A program made the position numbers and the translations under genes. From Pseudomonas sp. CC120222-01a (GTDB lineage Bacteria; Pseudomonadota; Gammaproteobacteria; Pseudomonadales; Pseudomonadaceae): a stretch of 36,457 bases of DNA. A model generated the notes under the pieces. It ran no database searches. It was not told where the DNA came from and saw only the letters and a list, made by a program, of their open reading frames with translations. This document shows, in pieces, positions 8,017-15,043 of the stretch (the stretch's first letter is position 1; every line of letters starts with the position of its first letter). The DNA lies in the NCBI RefSeq assembly GCF_003097235.1, contig NZ_QEQQ01000037.1:1-36457 (forward strand). The letters are read 5' to 3'.

Positions 8017-8880
8017 ATGGTGCACAGCATGACCGCTTTTGCTCGTGTCGAGCGCGCAGGCAGCCAAGGCACCCTGGTCTGGGAACTGCGCTCGGTCAAC
8101 CACCGTTACCTTGAGCCTCACCTGCGCCTGCCGGACGCCCTGCGCGACCTTGAAGGCGCGGTACGTGAAGGCCTGCGCCAGGGCCTGTCGCGCGGCAAGG
8201 TCGAATGCACCCTGCGCCTGCACGAAGACAGCAATGGCAAACCGCTCAAGGTCGACCGCGAGCGCGCTGCGCAGCTGGTCGCTGCCGCCGAAGAGGTGGC
8301 CGGCCTGATCAAGCAGCCGGCCGCGCTCAACCCGCTGGAAGTGCTGTCCTGGCCGGGCGTGCTGGTGGCCGACGCCACTGACCCCCAGGCATTGAACGCC
8401 GAAGCCGTGACGCTGTTCGACGAGGCCCTGGCCGAGCTCAAGGCCGGGCGCCTGCGCGAAGGCCAGGAGCTGGCCCGGCTGATCAACGAACGCCTGGACA
8501 ACATGACCACCGAGGTCACCACCCTGCGCGCCCTGGTGCCGCAGATGCTCGCCGCCCAGCGGCAGAAGATCATCGACCGTTTCGGTGACCTCAAGGCCGA
8601 GCTCGACCCGCAGCGCCTGGAGCAGGAAATGGTGCTGCTGGCACAGAAGAGCGACGTCGCCGAGGAGCTCGACCGCCTCAGCACCCACGTCAACGAAGTG
8701 CGCCGGGTGCTCAAGTCCGGCGGTGCCGCCGGCCGGCGCCTGGACTTCCTGATGCAGGAACTCAACCGCGAAGCCAACACCCTGGGCTCCAAGGCCTTCG
8801 ACCCACGCAGCACGCAAGCGGCGGTCAACCTGAAGGTGTTGATCGAACAGATGCGTGAACAAGTACAGAACATCGAGTAA
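8017..8880 (+). CDS. yicC: YicC family endoribonuclease
   Basis: A 287-residue YicC-family protein, the usual family length. Members act as RNA endonucleases; in Escherichia coli YicC is linked to turnover of the small RNA RyhB, and the targets in Pseudomonas are unknown. The sequence begins MVHSMTAFARVE, continues with WELRSVNHRYLE, and ends in the conserved C-terminal block RLDFLMQELNREANTLGSKA typical of the DUF1732 part. ATG 8017 is preferred over the upstream open frame (to 7834), which crosses the promoter and has no family match. gmk follows after 13 bases, so the two are probably cotranscribed. Confidence 0.95.
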   Translation: MVHSMTAFARVERAGSQGTLVWELRSVNHRYLEPHLRLPDALRDLEGAVREGLRQGLSRGKVECTLRLHEDSNGKPLKVDRERAAQLVAAAEEVAGLIKQPAALNPLEVLSWPGVLVADATDPQALNAEAVTLFDEALAELKAGRLREGQELARLINERLDNMTTEVTTLRALVPQMLAAQRQKIIDRFGDLKAELDPQRLEQEMVLLAQKSDVAEELDRLSTHVNEVRRVLKSGGAAGRRLDFLMQELNREANTLGSKAFDPRSTQAAVNLKVLIEQMREQVQNIE

Positions 8881-8893
8881 GGCCACCCCGACC

Positions 8894-9514
8894 ATGAATC
8901 AAAGCAGCGGCACCCTCTATATCGTTTCGGCACCGTCCGGCGCCGGCAAGACCAGCCTGGTCACCGCCCTGATCAAGGCCGACCCGCGCGTCAGCGTCTC
9001 GGTCTCGCACACCACCCGCGCCATGCGCCCGGGCGAAGAACACGGCGTGAACTACCACTTCGTCAGCCATGACGATTTCAAGGGGCTGATCGCCAAGGGT
9101 GACTTCCTCGAGCACGCCGAAGTGTTCGGTAATTTCTACGGGACTTCGCGCAGTGCGCTGCAAGAGGTGCTGGACCGGGGTAACGACCTGATCCTGGAGA
9201 TCGACTGGCAAGGCGCCCAGCAGGTGCGTAAGCTGATGCCCGAGGCACGTTCGGTATTCATCCTGCCGCCGAGCCAGCAGGCCCTGCGCGAGCGCCTGGA
9301 TGGCCGTGGCCAGGACAGCGAAGAAATCATCGCCGGGCGCATGAAGGAAGCGGTCAGCGAGATGGAGCACTACGACGAATACGAGTACGTCATCATCAAC
9401 GACGACTTCGGCGTGGCGCTTGAGGAATTGAAAGCGGTGTTCGTGGCCAACCGGCTGCTGCTGGGCAAGCAGCAGCAGCGCTACAGCGAACTGCTGAAAG
9501 AACTGCTCGCCTGA
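8894..9514 (+). CDS. gmk: Guanylate kinase
   Basis: Gmk phosphorylates GMP to GDP with ATP, supplying GTP and, indirectly, the substrate for ppGpp. The 206-residue protein has the P-loop PSGAGKTSL (about 14-22), the GMP-binding segment SVSHTTRAMRPGEEHGVNYHF and the LILEIDWQGAQQV strand. ATG 8894 is chosen because the frame upstream overlaps yicC and has no family match. In many gammaproteobacteria gmk is next to rpoZ-spoT. Here the two are separated by about 5.2 kb of minus-strand polyamine genes and a LysR gene. Confidence 0.98.
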   Translation: MNQSSGTLYIVSAPSGAGKTSLVTALIKADPRVSVSVSHTTRAMRPGEEHGVNYHFVSHDDFKGLIAKGDFLEHAEVFGNFYGTSRSALQEVLDRGNDLILEIDWQGAQQVRKLMPEARSVFILPPSQQALRERLDGRGQDSEEIIAGRMKEAVSEMEHYDEYEYVIINDDFGVALEELKAVFVANRLLLGKQQQRYSELLKELLA

Positions 9515-9524
9515 TTCACCGAGC

Positions 9525-9633
9525 GGGGCTGCTTTGCAGCCCTTTCGCGACACAAGGCCGCTCCCAAATTGATCGGCGTACGCTGCCCTCTGTGGGAGCG
9601 GCCTTGTGTCGCGAAAGGGGCGCAAAGCGCCCC
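9525..9633. repeat. Inverted REP pair between gmk and the permease gene
   Basis: Two REP-type units face each other, with perfect 26-bp arms (9541-9566 and 9593-9618). Each is flanked outside by its own small GC-rich hairpin (GGGGCTGCTTTGCAGCCC and GGGGCGCAAAGCGCCCC). The structure lies between two convergent genes and could act as a terminator or mRNA stabiliser for both. Confidence 0.85.
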
Positions 9634-9638
9634 CAGCA

Positions 9639-11177
9639 TTAGTCCTGCAGTGGCAGGGTGGCCTGCTGACGCAGGGTCGCCCCGAGGAAGTAAGCCGGCG
9701 CACGCATCCGCGAAATCATCATCAGCACGATCCCCAGTGCCGAAATGATCGCCGCAATCACGAACACCAACCCCAGCCCCGCCACATGCGAGCCGCTGCC
9801 GAAGTCCGGCGAGGCGCTGTCGATCGCCGTGCGCACGAAGATCACCGACAGGATCACCCCACCCACCAGCGGGCACAGGCCGCGCATGAAGAAGTGGCGC
9901 AGGCTGCCGAACAGGCTGTCACGGAAGTACCAGACGCAGGCGAACGCCGTCAGCGAATAGTAGAAGCAGATCATCATGCCCAGCGCCGTGATGGTGTCAG
10001 CCAGCACGTTCTCGCTCAGGGTACGCATGGTCACGTAGAACAGCCCTGCCGCCACACCGGCGCAGATGGTCGCGTAACGCGGCGTTTGCGAACGCGGGCA
10101 GACGCTGGCGAACTTCTGCGGCACCGCGCCGTAGTAACCCATGGCCAACAGCGTGCGCGCCGGCGACACGAAGGTCGACTGCAGCGACGCCGCGGTGCTC
10201 GCCAGCACGGCAATCGACATCAGGATCGCCAGCGGCCCCATCACCGGCCCGGCCAGGTGGGCGAACACGTTTTCCTGGATGCGCGGGTTGTTCAGGCCCA
10301 GGCCTTGCTCGCTGATACCGGCGAACTGCAGGGTGGCGATGGCGGTAACCAGGTACAGGCCAAGAATCAGCAGCACGGTCCAGGTGGCCGCCTTGCCCGG
10401 CACCTCGTCACTGCCGACCGACTCTTCGCTGACGGTCAGGCACACGTCCCAGCCCCAGAAGATGAAGATCGACAGCGACAGCCCCGCAGCGAAGGCCGAG
10501 AACGACTCGACACCGAACGGGTTGAACCAGGCGAAATCGAACTCCAGCGGCGGCGGTGCAGTGGTGCCGCCGAAGGCCGCGAAGGCAAAGCCGAGCAGTA
10601 CCATCAACTGCAACGCCACCAGGCCGTATTGCACAGTCATGGTGGTGGCCATACCGCGGCAGCAGATCCACACCGCCATGGCAATGAACACACAACAGGT
10701 GGTGACATTGATCAACAGGTTGTCGGCCAATGCCGCCAGTTCGTGGTGGCCGGTGATCTGGCTGAGGAACAGATAGAAGAAGTCGACGGCAACGCCCGCC
10801 AGGTTGGACAGCACGATGGTGGTGGCCACCACCAGCCCCCAGCCACCGATCCAGCCGATCATCGGGCCAAAGGCACGGGCCGACCAGGTAAACGAAGTGC
10901 CGCTGTCCGGCTCGGCCGAATTCAGCTCGCGGTAGCCCAAGGCAACCAGCAGCATCGGCAGGAAGCCGACAATGAATACGGCGGGAAGATGAGCACCGAC
11001 CTCACGTACGGTCGGGCCAAGGGCGCCGGTCAGGGTGTAGACCGGGGCGATGGTGGAAATGCCCAGCACCACGCTGGCCAGCAGGCCAAGTCGGCCCTTG
11101 GCCAGGCCTTTGCTGCGCTGAGTGCTGCCCGAGTCGGCCACATCGGGTGGGCGGCCGGCTTCTGTGTAATTGCTCAT
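9639..11177 (-). CDS. APC-family amino acid/polyamine permease
   Basis: A 512-residue inner-membrane transporter of the amino acid-polyamine-organocation superfamily, with about 12 hydrophobic segments. The first has the family loop LGISTIAPVYTLTGALG (about 39-55), followed by GTSFTWSARAFGPMIGWIGGW. The last gene of the minus-strand module, it lies 118 bases after the amidotransferase-like gene. That position suggests uptake of a polyamine or related amine, as PuuP does in E. coli, but substrate cannot be read from sequence. A CA-rich stretch (AAAACAAT) lies at 11208-11201 on this strand, about 23 bases before the ATG, and partly matches the Hfq/Crc target motif. No strong ribosome-binding site is visible. 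Confidence 0.9.
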   Translation of the reverse strand: MSNYTEAGRPPDVADSGSTQRSKGLAKGRLGLLASVVLGISTIAPVYTLTGALGPTVREVGAHLPAVFIVGFLPMLLVALGYRELNSAEPDSGTSFTWSARAFGPMIGWIGGWGLVVATTIVLSNLAGVAVDFFYLFLSQITGHHELAALADNLLINVTTCCVFIAMAVWICCRGMATTMTVQYGLVALQLMVLLGFAFAAFGGTTAPPPLEFDFAWFNPFGVESFSAFAAGLSLSIFIFWGWDVCLTVSEESVGSDEVPGKAATWTVLLILGLYLVTAIATLQFAGISEQGLGLNNPRIQENVFAHLAGPVMGPLAILMSIAVLASTAASLQSTFVSPARTLLAMGYYGAVPQKFASVCPRSQTPRYATICAGVAAGLFYVTMRTLSENVLADTITALGMMICFYYSLTAFACVWYFRDSLFGSLRHFFMRGLCPLVGGVILSVIFVRTAIDSASPDFGSGSHVAGLGLVFVIAAIISALGIVLMMISRMRAPAYFLGATLRQQATLPLQD

Positions 11178-11295
11178 GAGTTTTTGCCGTAACTATTGGA
11201 ATTGTTTTCACAGGCCCTGTTCCCAAGGCCTGCTTCCACTCATTGAAAGCGCGCTGCCGGGGGTGAGTCATCCCGGACTTTTGGCTGACTTGCTG

Positions 11296-12051
11296 TCAGA
11301 CCTCCCGTGCAGCATGGGCAATACAGGCCTCGCGGAACGCCTGGAAAAGGCTCAGGGAGACCGGGTTGTCGGCGAAACGCCATTCAGGGTGCCACTGCAC
11401 GCCAAGTACAAAGCCCGGCGCGTCAGGCATCGACACTGCTTCGATCAGGCCATCCGGGGCCTGTGCCTCGACCCGCAGGCCTGGGGCCAGGCGGTCGATG
11501 CCCTGGCTGTGCAGCGAGTTGACCTCGAACTGCGCAGCCAGGCCCAGGCGCTCGAACAACCCGCCAGGCGCAACGCTGACGGGATGACGAGGGCCGTATT
11601 GCACCTCCAGGGGTGCATCCTCGGGTTCACGATGGTCCATGTAGCCGGGCAGTTCCTGCACACGCTGGTGCAAGCTGCCGCCCAGGGCCACGTTCAGTTC
11701 CTGGAAGCCACGGCAGATGCAGAACACCGGCACGCCGACGGCAATCGCCGCCTGCAGCAGCGGCAGGGTCAACCGGTCACGGGCAAGGTCGTGCCGGGTC
11801 CCTTCAGCGCTGGCGGCGCCATTGTAATGATGCGGCTCGATATTAGAAGGCGAGCCGGTAAAAACAATGCCGTTAAGCCGGGACAGCAGCGACTGGGTGT
11901 CACTGCCGCCATCGCGGGCCGGCAGAATCAGCGGCAATCCGGCGAAGCCGGCGGCCTCCACGTACTTGTCGCCTACTGTGTGCGACGAGTTCTTCCCCAC
12001 CTGCTGGCGGCAGGCGCTGATACCGATCAAGGGGACCGCAATTGCGCTCAT
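11296..12051 (-). CDS. Class-I glutamine amidotransferase-like gamma-glutamyl hydrolase (PuuD-like)
   Basis: A 251-residue peptidase C26-type protein. The nucleophile motif is CICRGFQELN, with the catalytic Cys in the usual nucleophile-elbow position, and the His/Glu pair is in GVQWHPEW near the C terminus. E. coli PuuD hydrolyses gamma-glutamyl-GABA to GABA and glutamate in putrescine breakdown; the same role is inferred here from family and neighbours. ATG 12051 starts MSAIAVPLIGISA and lies only four bases after the stop codon of the glutamine-synthetase-like gene, so the two are likely translationally coupled. A longer frame to 12273 exists but runs inside that upstream gene and is rejected. 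Confidence 0.92.
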   Translation of the reverse strand: MSAIAVPLIGISACRQQVGKNSSHTVGDKYVEAAGFAGLPLILPARDGGSDTQSLLSRLNGIVFTGSPSNIEPHHYNGAASAEGTRHDLARDRLTLPLLQAAIAVGVPVFCICRGFQELNVALGGSLHQRVQELPGYMDHREPEDAPLEVQYGPRHPVSVAPGGLFERLGLAAQFEVNSLHSQGIDRLAPGLRVEAQAPDGLIEAVSMPDAPGFVLGVQWHPEWRFADNPVSLSLFQAFREACIAHAAREV

Positions 12052-12055
12052 GGGC

Positions 12056-13438
12056 TTACACCGTGTGCAGGTACCAGTTGTACTCGAGGTCGGAAATCGA
12101 AACTTCGAACTCGGCCAGCTCACTTTCCTTGCAGGCCACGAAGATATCGATGTAGTCCGGGCTGATGTATTGGTTGAGGACTTCGCTGTCATCCAGCGCA
12201 CGCAGGGCGTCGCGCAGGTTGTTCGGCAGGCTCTGCTCCAGCTGTTCGTAGGAGTTGCCTTCGATCGGTGCACCCGGCTCGATCTTGCTGGTCAGGCCGT
12301 GGTGGATGCCGGCCAGGATGGCCGCCAGCATCAGGTACGGGTTGGCATCGGCACCAGCCACGCGGTGCTCGATACGGACGTTTTCGCTGCTGTCGGTCGG
12401 TACGCGCACGGCCACGGTGCGGTTGTCCAGGCCCCAGCTCGGCGCGTTCGGCACGTAGAACTGCGCACCGAAGCGGCGGTAGGAGTTGATGTTCGGGCAC
12501 AGGAAGGCCATCGACGCCGGCATGGTCTCGAGCACACCGCCGATGGCGTGGCGCAGGGCGTCGCTTTGCAGCGGGTCTTCATTGGCGAAGATGTTCTTGC
12601 CGGTTTTCTTGTCCAGCAACGAAATGTGCACGTGCAGGCCGTTGCCCGCCTGGCCCGGGTAGGGCTTGGCCATGAACGTGGTGTCCATTTCATGGTCGTA
12701 GGCGACGTTCTTGATCAGGCGCTTGAGCAGGATCGCATAGTCGCAGGCCTTCATCGGGTCAGCGACGTGGTGCAGGTTGACTTCGAACTGCGCCGGGGCA
12801 CTTTCCTTGACGATGGCATCGGCTGGCAGGCCTTGCTCCTTGGCCGCTTCGAGCATGTCCTGCAAGCAGTCGGCGTATTCGTCGAGGTCGTCGATCAGGT
12901 ACACCTGGGTCGACTGCGGGCGCTTGCCCGAGATGGGCGAGCGTGGCGGCTGCGGGCGGCCGTTGAGGTTGTCCTGGTCGATCAGGTAGAACTCCAGCTC
13001 GAACGCGGCGCAGATATCCAGGCCCATGGCGTCGAACTTGCTCACCACCTGGCGCAGCACTTCGCGCGGGTCGGCGAAGAATGGCTCACCGTCAAGTTCG
13101 TGCATGGTCATCAGCAGCTGCGCGGTCGGGCGCTTCTGCCACGGCTCGTCGGACAGCGTGCCGGCAATCGGGTAGCAGATGCGGTCGGCGTCACCGATGT
13201 CCAGGCCCAGGCCGGTGCTTTCCACGGTCGAACCATTGATATCGAGGGCGAACAACGAGGCCGGCAGATTGATACCTTTCTCGTACACCTTGTGCAGGCT
13301 GGCGCGCTCGATGCGCTTGCCGCGTACCACGCCGTTCATGTCGGAAATCAGCAGATCGACGTACTGCGTATCCGGATGGGCCTGAAGGAAGTCATTCATC
13401 TCGCTGGAAGTACTGGCGCACGGGGTGACCGACGTCAT
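12056..13438 (-). CDS. Glutamine synthetase-like gamma-glutamylpolyamine synthetase
   Basis: A 460-residue type-I glutamine-synthetase-fold enzyme of the PuuA/PauA/SpuI type, which joins glutamate to putrescine or other amines using ATP as the first step of gamma-glutamylated polyamine breakdown. Visible motifs are DMNGVVRGKR near the N terminus, the metal-binding FELEFYLID, APAQFEVNL, NGLHVHISL (ATP/metal site) and NSYRRFGAQFYVPN with an arginine-rich substrate region (RIEHRVAGADANPYL). Pseudomonads carry several paralogues of this family with different amine specificity, so the substrate is not assigned. AGGA lies eight bases before the ATG. A CA-rich leader is noted separately. The LysR gene is divergent. 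Confidence 0.92.
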   Translation of the reverse strand: MTSVTPCASTSSEMNDFLQAHPDTQYVDLLISDMNGVVRGKRIERASLHKVYEKGINLPASLFALDINGSTVESTGLGLDIGDADRICYPIAGTLSDEPWQKRPTAQLLMTMHELDGEPFFADPREVLRQVVSKFDAMGLDICAAFELEFYLIDQDNLNGRPQPPRSPISGKRPQSTQVYLIDDLDEYADCLQDMLEAAKEQGLPADAIVKESAPAQFEVNLHHVADPMKACDYAILLKRLIKNVAYDHEMDTTFMAKPYPGQAGNGLHVHISLLDKKTGKNIFANEDPLQSDALRHAIGGVLETMPASMAFLCPNINSYRRFGAQFYVPNAPSWGLDNRTVAVRVPTDSSENVRIEHRVAGADANPYLMLAAILAGIHHGLTSKIEPGAPIEGNSYEQLEQSLPNNLRDALRALDDSEVLNQYISPDYIDIFVACKESELAEFEVSISDLEYNWYLHTV

Positions 13439-13510
13439 GGCTTACATCCTATGATTTGCTGCGGCGATGTGGGGATACGGCTGGCGCCTCACGGGCGACG
13501 ATGGTTGCAG

Positions 13511-13523
13511 CTGTTGTTTTTTT
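13511..13523 (-). promoter_or_regulatory. CA-rich leader motif upstream of the polyamine synthetase gene
   Basis: On the minus strand this reads AAAAAAACAACAG and contains AAAAACAA, which fits the AANAANAA pattern bound by Hfq/Crc. It lies about 72 bases before the start codon, further than most functional sites. Whether it is in the transcript depends on an unmapped start site. Confidence 0.3.
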
Positions 13524-13563
13524 CACTTTCCCATCGTGGGGATTGGTTACCCGACCGGGCGCA

Positions 13564-13592
13564 TTGATTCCGGGGGGCCGTTTCACTATAAA
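13564..13592 (+). promoter_or_regulatory. Probable sigma-70 promoter of the LysR gene
   Basis: TTGATT (13564-13569) and TATAAA (13587-13592) are separated by exactly 17 bases. Transcription would begin near 13599, giving a leader of about 45 bases before ATG 13644 and excluding the upstream in-frame ATG at 13593 as a start. Confidence 0.55.
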
Positions 13593-13643
13593 ATGGCCCT
13601 CACGCAACAGACATTGGCAATTCGGCAAGCAGAGCGTGCACCA

Positions 13644-14516
13644 ATGCAATATCAGATTACCCACGCCGACCTCTCCCTGGTCCTGGCACTGGAACGCGGG
13701 CGCTCACTGGCCAAGGCCGCCGAACTGCTCAAGGTCGACGTTTCGACCGTGTTCCGCTCGATTCGCCGACTGGAGTCGGCGCTGGGCACCGCGCTGTTCG
13801 TGAAAAGCCGCAAAGGCTACCTGCCGACCGACACGGCCCAGGCCCTGGCCGAGCAGGCCGAGCGCGCCGAACAGGCGCTGGATGCCGCACGGATCGCCAT
13901 GACCAGCGGCGAACAAGTGGTCAGCGGCACCGTGCGCCTGACCTGCACCGAGGCGGTGATGCACAGCCTGCTGCTGCCGGCGCTGGCGGCGTTCATGCCG
14001 AACTACCCGGCGTTGTCGCTGGAGATGGGCACCTCCAACACCTTCGCCAACCTCAGCCGGCGCGATGCCGACATCGCCCTGCGCCTGACCAATACGCCGC
14101 CGGAACACCTGGTGGGTCGTTGCCTGGGTTCCACATCCTATGTGATCTGCGGTCAGCCGCAGTGGCGCGAGCGCCTGAACGAGTCGGCCAGCAGCGTGCC
14201 GTGGATCGCCCCGGACGATTCCATGCAGGACCACCCCACCGTGGTCTGGCGCAACCAGCAATTCCCGGGGCTGAACCCGCGTTACCAGTGCAGTGGCATG
14301 TCGACCATCGCCCAGCTGGTGAGCACCGGGCTTGGCGTGGCGGCATTGCCCGACTATATGGTGCATGCGCTACCGGGGGTTGATGCGCTGAGCGGGCCGC
14401 TGCCGGGCTGCGATACCCAGTTGTGGCTGCTGACCCGGCCGGATTGCCGGGCGCTGCGCTCGGTGCAGACCTTGTTTGAGGAGCTTACGCCGCGGTTGCG
14501 GGATGCGATGCTCTGA
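13644..14516 (+). CDS. LysR-type transcriptional regulator
   Basis: A 290-residue LysR-type regulator. The winged helix-turn-helix occupies about residues 5-65 (LALERGRSLAKAAELLKVDVSTVFRSIRRLESALGTALF), followed by the linker helix and a periplasmic-binding-protein-like effector domain from about residue 90. It is transcribed away from the gamma-glutamylpolyamine synthetase gene across a 205-base region. This is the classic layout in which a LysR protein controls its divergent neighbour, so a polyamine-related effector is a reasonable inference. The frame is open further upstream to 13467, but the promoter at 13564-13592 and the family N terminus support ATG 13644. Confidence 0.93.
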   Translation: MQYQITHADLSLVLALERGRSLAKAAELLKVDVSTVFRSIRRLESALGTALFVKSRKGYLPTDTAQALAEQAERAEQALDAARIAMTSGEQVVSGTVRLTCTEAVMHSLLLPALAAFMPNYPALSLEMGTSNTFANLSRRDADIALRLTNTPPEHLVGRCLGSTSYVICGQPQWRERLNESASSVPWIAPDDSMQDHPTVVWRNQQFPGLNPRYQCSGMSTIAQLVSTGLGVAALPDYMVHALPGVDALSGPLPGCDTQLWLLTRPDCRALRSVQTLFEELTPRLRDAML

Positions 14517-14552
14517 GGTTATCGTCAGAAGCATGCATCGAGGGTGTCTGTT

Positions 14553-14586
14553 CCGGCCCTTTCGCGGCTGAAGCCGCTCCCACAGG
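14553..14586 (+). repeat. Single REP element
   Basis: CCGGCCCTTTCGCGGC...GCCGCTCCCACAGG is a single REP-type unit 37 bases after the LysR stop codon. The remaining bases up to rpoZ (14587-14720) hold no gene and no promoter I can defend, apart from an AT-rich stretch (TTTTTTAAACTAT) at 14650-14662. Confidence 0.75.
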
Positions 14587-14720
14587 GTACGGTGATACGC
14601 AGGCCCGACGGGGTAGCCGACAAAACAGCGCTTCCCTATTGGCTGGTGATTTTTTAAACTATCGAGTCCGCCTGCCCATATTGGGCTGCACGCCTACCGC
14701 ATTTGCTACTGAGGAAGACC

Positions 14721-14984
14721 ATGGCCCGCGTAACTGTTGAAGACTGCCTGGAACACGTGGATAACCGTTTTGAGCTGGTCATGCTCTCGACCAAGCGCGC
14801 CCGTCAGCTGGCTACCGGCGGCAAAGAGCCACGCGTAGCGTGGGAAAACGACAAGCCGACCGTGGTCGCCCTGCGCGAAATCGCCGAAGGTATCGTTACC
14901 CCTGAGTTCATCGCCGCCGAAGAGATCGTCACCGAGGATCCGGTCTTCGCCGCGTTCGAGGACGAGTCCAACGAGGCTGTCTGA
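14721..14984 (+). CDS. rpoZ: RNA polymerase omega subunit
   Basis: Omega is the small RNA polymerase subunit that helps beta' fold and assemble. The 87-residue product starts MARVTVEDCLEHVDNRFELV, continues with the conserved LSTKRARQLATGG and ends in an acidic tail, all typical. In several proteobacteria omega forms part of one ppGpp site, which fits its position 59 bases before spoT. ATG 14721 has GAGGAAG just upstream; the six extra codons back to 14703 are not conserved. Confidence 0.98.
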   Translation: MARVTVEDCLEHVDNRFELVMLSTKRARQLATGGKEPRVAWENDKPTVVALREIAEGIVTPEFIAAEEIVTEDPVFAAFEDESNEAV

Positions 14985-15043
14985 TCGATGCCCTGTCGAC
15001 GTCGCGCGGCACAAGGCCCTCTTCCTCGGCAAGAGGTGAAACC

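Noticed and set aside
14639..14660. Sigma-70 promoter before rpoZ (TTGGCT and TAAACT)
   Set aside because: The two hexamers are only 10 bases apart, too close to work together. No better pair was found.
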